A stretch of 64,000 nucleotides of DNA from JAJPIG01 sp035531675 (lineage in GTDB: Bacteria > Desulfobacterota > Binatia > Binatales > Binataceae). Every line of letters starts with the position of its first letter. Position 1 is the first letter of the stretch. Of this stretch, positions 60,865-64,000 are shown piece after piece. The notes below the pieces were generated by a model, which worked only from the letters and a program-made list of their open reading frames with translations, was not told the DNA's origin and did not search any database. The stretch covers positions 1 through 64,000 of the forward strand of contig DATKSL010000012.1 in NCBI GenBank assembly GCA_035531675.1, in the 5' to 3' direction. Both the position numbers and the translations under genes were made by a program.

Positions 60865-62178
60865 ATGTCGATAAATGCCGGCGATATGAACGACCTGGTG
60901 CGGCCCGACCGCGTCCATCGCAGTCTCTATATCGAACCCGAGATTTTCGAGCTGGAGATCGATCGTATCTTCGGCCGCGCCTGGCTCTACGTCGGCCACG
61001 AGAGCCAGGTGCCGAAGCCCGGCGACTACATCACCACCCAGCTCGCCCGCCAGCCGGTCATCATGGTGCGCCACACCGACGGCAGCATCCGGGTGCTGCA
61101 CAATCGCTGCGCCCATCACGGCTCGATGATCGCGGGCGACCGCTGCGGGCGGGTGCAGAGCGTCTTCACCTGCATGTATCACGGCTGGACGTTTCGCACC
61201 GACGGCTCGCTGGTGGGCGTGCCGGTGCCGGAAGACTACGAGGGCACCGGCTTCGACGTGCGCGATCCGCGCAATGGCCTGGGCAGCGTGCGCCGGGTGC
61301 ACAACTACCGCGGCTTCGTCTTCGCCAGCCTGGCGGAAGAGGGGCCCGAGTTCACCGCCTTCGCCGGCGGAGCACTGGCGGGATTCGACAACATGATCGA
61401 CCGCGCGCCCGACGGGGTCGAGGTGGCGGGCGATTGCTACCGGGTCGTGCAGCAATCGAACTGGAAGATCTTTCTCGAGAACATGTTCGACAATGTCCAT
61501 CCGCGGATCGTTCATCAATCGTCCGCGCGCGGCGCCAAGGCGGCGCAGGAGCGTTACCCGGCCGGGGCCGGAAATCATCTGTGCCTGGAGACCTTCAAGC
61601 TGCTGGCGCTGGACCAGAGCTTCATGCAGCGGCTTGAGATCGAGAACTATCCGTGGGGTCATTCCAACATGACCGGCTTCGTGAGCCCGCGCGGCCAGGA
61701 CGCCGAATCGATCGCCTACGAAGCGCTGCTGCGTGAGCGCCACGGCGCGGAGCGCGCCGAACAAATCCTCTCGCGCAACTTCCATCATACGATGATCTAT
61801 CCGGGGGCGGTGCTGCAGCCCTCATTCCAGCAGCTTCGGATCGTCAAGCCGGTGGCGGTCGACCGGACCGAGATGGATATCTGGGTGTTTCGATTGAAGG
61901 GCGCGCCGAAGATCGTCTTCCAAAAGGCGCTGTCGTACGCGATCGGGGCGAATTCGCCGTCCAACATGGTGAGCGCCGACGACTTCGAATCCTACTACCG
62001 GGTCCATCAGGGACTGCGCGGGCCGGGTTCGGAGTGGGTGGTGCTGAGCCGCCAGATGGGCCGCGACCTGGTCGACAATGGCACCGTTCGCACGCGGGTC
62101 GGTTCGAGCGAGGCCTCGCAGCGCAATCAATTCAAGGCCTGGCAGCGCTACATGGTCGAGGAGGGTGCGGCGCGATGA
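60865..62178 (+). CDS. aromatic-ring-hydroxylating dioxygenase, alpha (Rieske) subunit (second system)
   Basis: A 437-residue Rieske oxygenase alpha subunit. The [2Fe-2S] ligands are C82-x-H84 and C103-x2-H106; the catalytic iron site has D209, H212 and H217 in ENMFDNVHPRIVHQSS. DLVRPDRVHRSLYIEPEIFELE matches the subunit at 2816. GAGGAAA lies 8 bases before the ATG at 60865. The beta subunit begins inside its stop (ATGA). Again no ferredoxin or reductase gene is near. The two systems share an ancestor and differ in the pocket region, suggesting different substrates. Confidence 0.95.
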   Translation: MSINAGDMNDLVRPDRVHRSLYIEPEIFELEIDRIFGRAWLYVGHESQVPKPGDYITTQLARQPVIMVRHTDGSIRVLHNRCAHHGSMIAGDRCGRVQSVFTCMYHGWTFRTDGSLVGVPVPEDYEGTGFDVRDPRNGLGSVRRVHNYRGFVFASLAEEGPEFTAFAGGALAGFDNMIDRAPDGVEVAGDCYRVVQQSNWKIFLENMFDNVHPRIVHQSSARGAKAAQERYPAGAGNHLCLETFKLLALDQSFMQRLEIENYPWGHSNMTGFVSPRGQDAESIAYEALLRERHGAERAEQILSRNFHHTMIYPGAVLQPSFQQLRIVKPVAVDRTEMDIWVFRLKGAPKIVFQKALSYAIGANSPSNMVSADDFESYYRVHQGLRGPGSEWVVLSRQMGRDLVDNGTVRTRVGSSEASQRNQFKAWQRYMVEEGAAR

Positions 62179-62672
62179 CCACCGCGGCGAAGCAGCCCAC
62201 AATCCGGACGCTTGAAGATTTTCTGATTCGGCAGGCCGAGCTGCTCGACCGCCGGAATTGGGATGAATGGATGGAGCTGTTCGCCGATGACGGCGTCTAC
62301 TGGATGCCGCTCAAGGAGGAACAGCAGGACCCGGAAAATTATCCCTCGATCTTTTTCGAGGACAAGGCGCTGATGACAGCGCGCGTGAGCCGCCTGCGCG
62401 ACCCCAACGCCTGGGGACAGCAGCCGGTGACGCGCACGGTCCATCTGGTCGGCAACGTACGGCTCGACGGCGCCGACGCTCGCGACGGTGAAATTGTCGT
62501 GCGCTCGAATTTCACCATGGCGGAATTCCGGCGCGACGTCCTGCGCCATCATGCCGGCACCTATACCCATCACCTGCGCCGGGTGCGCGGCGGCTTCAAG
62601 ATCGCTATGCAGCGCGTCGACCTGATAAACGCCGACGGCCTCCACGAATATAACCTGCAAGTCTTTTTTTGA
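62175..62672 (+). CDS. aromatic-ring-hydroxylating dioxygenase, beta subunit (second system)
   Basis: A 165-residue SnoaL-fold small subunit, like the one at 2310: FLIRQAELLDRRNWDEWMELFADDGVYWMPL and AMQRVDLINADG near the C-terminus. Its ATG lies in the alpha-subunit stop (ATGA), so coupling is likely. Its 3' side carries a long inverted-repeat region before a convergent aldo/keto reductase gene. Confidence 0.94.
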   Translation: MTTAAKQPTIRTLEDFLIRQAELLDRRNWDEWMELFADDGVYWMPLKEEQQDPENYPSIFFEDKALMTARVSRLRDPNAWGQQPVTRTVHLVGNVRLDGADARDGEIVVRSNFTMAEFRRDVLRHHAGTYTHHLRRVRGGFKIAMQRVDLINADGLHEYNLQVFF

Positions 62673-62673
62673 C

Positions 62674-62786
62674 GTCTACCTCCCGACGGTTTTAGGTGCA
62701 GCGATTTTTTCGTTGTCTACATCCTCGAGGTCGTCCGGGTAAGTCTTCGGAAGGGCCGAGGCTGTCGGGACGTAGACAACGAAAAA
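62674..62786. repeat. alternative inverted-repeat pair between convergent genes
   Basis: TTTTTCGTTGTCTACATCC (62706-62724) pairs with GGACGTAGACAACGAAAAA (62768-62786), 18 of 19 positions. GTCGGGACGTAGAC (62764-62777) also pairs with GTCTACCTCCCGAC (62674-62687), 13 of 14. As the right arm is shared, the two hairpins are mutually exclusive. The element lies between the Rieske beta stop and the aldo/keto reductase stop (62838), so it may be a terminator or an RNA switch. The rest of the spacer has no gene. Confidence 0.7.
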
Positions 62787-62837
62787 GATCGGGGCGTGCA
62801 AAGATTTTCGGGAAGTAGAGTTTAAAAGAAGTAGAGC

Positions 62838-63695
62838 CTAAAAGGTGTCGAGCGAGCGGAGGTCGTCGGCGTCGAGCGTGACCTCGAGCGCGGCGACGTT
62901 CTCTTCGAGATGCGGGATCGACGAGGTCCCGGGTATCGGCAGGATCGCCGGCGAATGCTGCAGCAGCCAGGCCAGCGCGACCTGCGAGGGGGTCGCCTGA
63001 TGGCGCGCCGCGATCCGCGCCAGCGTGCCGCGCCGGTTGAGCAGCGAGCCGGCGGCGAGCGGATACCATGGGATGAAACCGAGCCCATCGCGTTCGCAGG
63101 CGGCGATCACCCCTTCGGACGAGCGGTCGGAAAGATTGTAGAGATTCTGCACCGAGACGATCGGCACGATCGAGCGCGCCTGCTTGAGCTGTGCCGCGCT
63201 GACGTTGGAGAGCCCGACATGGCGGATCTTGCCGGCTGACTGCAGTTCAGCGAGCGCGCCGACCGACTCTTCGAACGGCACCCGGTCATCGACCGTGTGG
63301 AGCTGGTAGAGATCGATCCGTTCCAGCCGCAGGCGGCGCAGACTCCCCTCGCAGGCTTGCTTGAGATGCGAGGGCCGCCCGTCGGGATGCCATCGTCCGG
63401 GCCCGGGCCGGGTGAAGCCGCCTTTGGTCGCGATGACGAGGTCGGCGGGATAGGGATGCAGCGCCTCGGCGATTAGCTGTTCCGAGACCTCGGGACCGTA
63501 GGAGTCGGCGGTATCGATCAGATCGACGCCGAGCGAGATAACGCGCCGCAGCAGCAGCTTGGCCTCAACCGGATCCTTCGGCTGACCCCACACTCCGGCG
63601 CCCGTTACACGCATTGCGCCGAAGCCGAGCCGATGGACAGTTAAGTCGCCGCCGATGACGAAAGTTGTGGTCGCACGAGCGGGGGGCGTTGCCAT
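62838..63695 (-). CDS. aldo/keto reductase
   Basis: A 285-residue NAD(P)H-dependent reductase with a TIM barrel: LGFGAMRVTG near the start, the catalytic Asp and Tyr in DTADSYGPEVSE, Lys in ATKGGF, His in LYQLHTVD, and the C-terminal cofactor-binding PIPGTSSIPHLEEN. It would reduce or oxidise a carbonyl or sugar, and may act on a Rieske or LLM product. It converges with the Rieske beta gene. No ribosome site is clear at 63695. Confidence 0.92.
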   Translation of the reverse strand: MATPPARATTTFVIGGDLTVHRLGFGAMRVTGAGVWGQPKDPVEAKLLLRRVISLGVDLIDTADSYGPEVSEQLIAEALHPYPADLVIATKGGFTRPGPGRWHPDGRPSHLKQACEGSLRRLRLERIDLYQLHTVDDRVPFEESVGALAELQSAGKIRHVGLSNVSAAQLKQARSIVPIVSVQNLYNLSDRSSEGVIAACERDGLGFIPWYPLAAGSLLNRRGTLARIAARHQATPSQVALAWLLQHSPAILPIPGTSSIPHLEENVAALEVTLDADDLRSLDTF

Positions 63696-63811
63696 CGTGT
63701 CATACCTGCGGACGCCGGTCCGCGGCCAGGCTGGCGTTTCGATCGTGAGACAGGTCTACCTACCAGAGTAGAAGCCCGCACCGCACCTGGCAAGCTGGCG
63801 AGAGTTCGAGC

Positions 63812-64000
63812 CTAGCCGTCTTCCGCGACGCAGCGGTTGATCTGTACGCCGAGTCCGGTGATCGAACTTTCCATCACGTCGCCCGGCTTGAGGAAGCGCT
63901 TCCAATGCGATCCGTTGCCGGCCGGCGAGCCGGTCAGCAGCATGTCGCCCGGCTCCATCACGGTCACCGACGAGGTGTACTCGATGAGCCGGCGGACGTC
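63812..64000 (-). CDS. fumarylacetoacetate hydrolase family protein, 5' end missing
   Basis: The C-terminal 62 residues (EYTSSVTVMEPGDMLLTGSPAGNG, then KPGDVMESSITGLGVQINR) are typical of FAH-family proteins, which hydrolyse or isomerise C-C bonds of ring-cleavage products (for example HpcE/MhpD-type). The gene runs off the window at 64000, so domain completeness and start are unknown. It is on the minus strand, 116 bp beyond the aldo/keto reductase start, and could be part of the same catabolic set as the Rieske enzymes. Confidence 0.85.
   Translation of the reverse strand, partial: DVRRLIEYTSSVTVMEPGDMLLTGSPAGNGSHWKRFLKPGDVMESSITGLGVQINRCVAEDG

Overview
The window is 64 kb of GC-rich chromosomal DNA from a bacterium with tightly packed operons, Shine-Dalgarno-led genes, ATGA and TGATG start-stop overlaps, and a large share of catabolic enzymes. 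The content (two Rieske ring-hydroxylating dioxygenase pairs, three luciferase-like flavin monooxygenases, a UbiD decarboxylase, a CoA-transferase, two hydantoinase B-like proteins, many alpha/beta hydrolases) resembles soil lineages such as Candidatus Binatota (Desulfobacterota_B) or related deltaproteobacterial groups. This is a guess from gene content only: there is no rRNA or other reliable taxonomic marker here.

Layout. 1-9.3 kb: end of a CAP-domain protein, then a minus-strand operon of Rieske alpha and beta subunits, an isochorismatase-like protein and an SDR; two MFS exporters, a 2-oxoglutarate/Fe(II) oxygenase and a cyclase-family metal hydrolase follow. 9.3-15.8 kb: small and regulatory genes (DUF6197 protein, two uncharacterised proteins, an ImmA/IrrE protease with its XRE partner, an orphan PAS histidine kinase, a VOC protein and a two-helix membrane protein). 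15.9-22 kb: a hydantoinase B-like protein fused to an acetone-carboxylase-gamma-like zinc ribbon, a PAP2 phosphatase, a UbiD decarboxylase, a hydrolase remnant and an SDR. 21.8-25.5 kb: a molybdate/tungstate-type ABC transporter with a divergent XRE-PBP regulator and a possible leader peptide. 25.5-37.3 kb: mixed metabolic genes (MetE-like protein, secreted beta-propeller, maleate-isomerase-like protein, LLM monooxygenase, Abhydrolase_10-type protein, CPA2 antiporter, family III CoA-transferase, small DNA-binding candidate, alpha/beta hydrolase).

37.5-45.2 kb is a complete kdpFABC potassium-uptake operon with a 27-residue membrane microprotein in front. KdpD is divided into a short sensor protein and a separate membrane kinase, and no kdpE is present. 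45.2-54.5 kb holds a second hydantoinase B/zinc-ribbon fusion, then a monooxygenase-hydrolase-monooxygenase-hydrolase run, an amidohydrolase and a LigB-type dioxygenase. 54.9-56.4 kb has four tRNA genes (Pro, Arg, His, Lys); a truncated tyrosine integrase abuts tRNA-Lys, the scar of an integrated element. The rest holds a polysaccharide deacetylase, an excisionase-type DNA-binding protein, a sigma-54 activator, a RidA-like protein, the second Rieske pair, an aldo/keto reductase and the end of a fumarylacetoacetate hydrolase-family gene.

How the genes fit together: the Rieske pairs, SDRs, VOC and LigB proteins, UbiD, CoA-transferase and FAH-family gene could supply ring oxidation, dehydrogenation, ring cleavage, decarboxylation, CoA activation and hydrolysis of aromatic or cyclic substrates. 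No substrate can be assigned from sequence. The least explained parts are the two fusion proteins without their usual HyuA/AcxA partner, the LLM enzyme with a 180-residue extra C-terminal domain, and several micro-ORFs and structured repeats between genes. Coordinates of starts chosen by ribosome-binding site are inferences.
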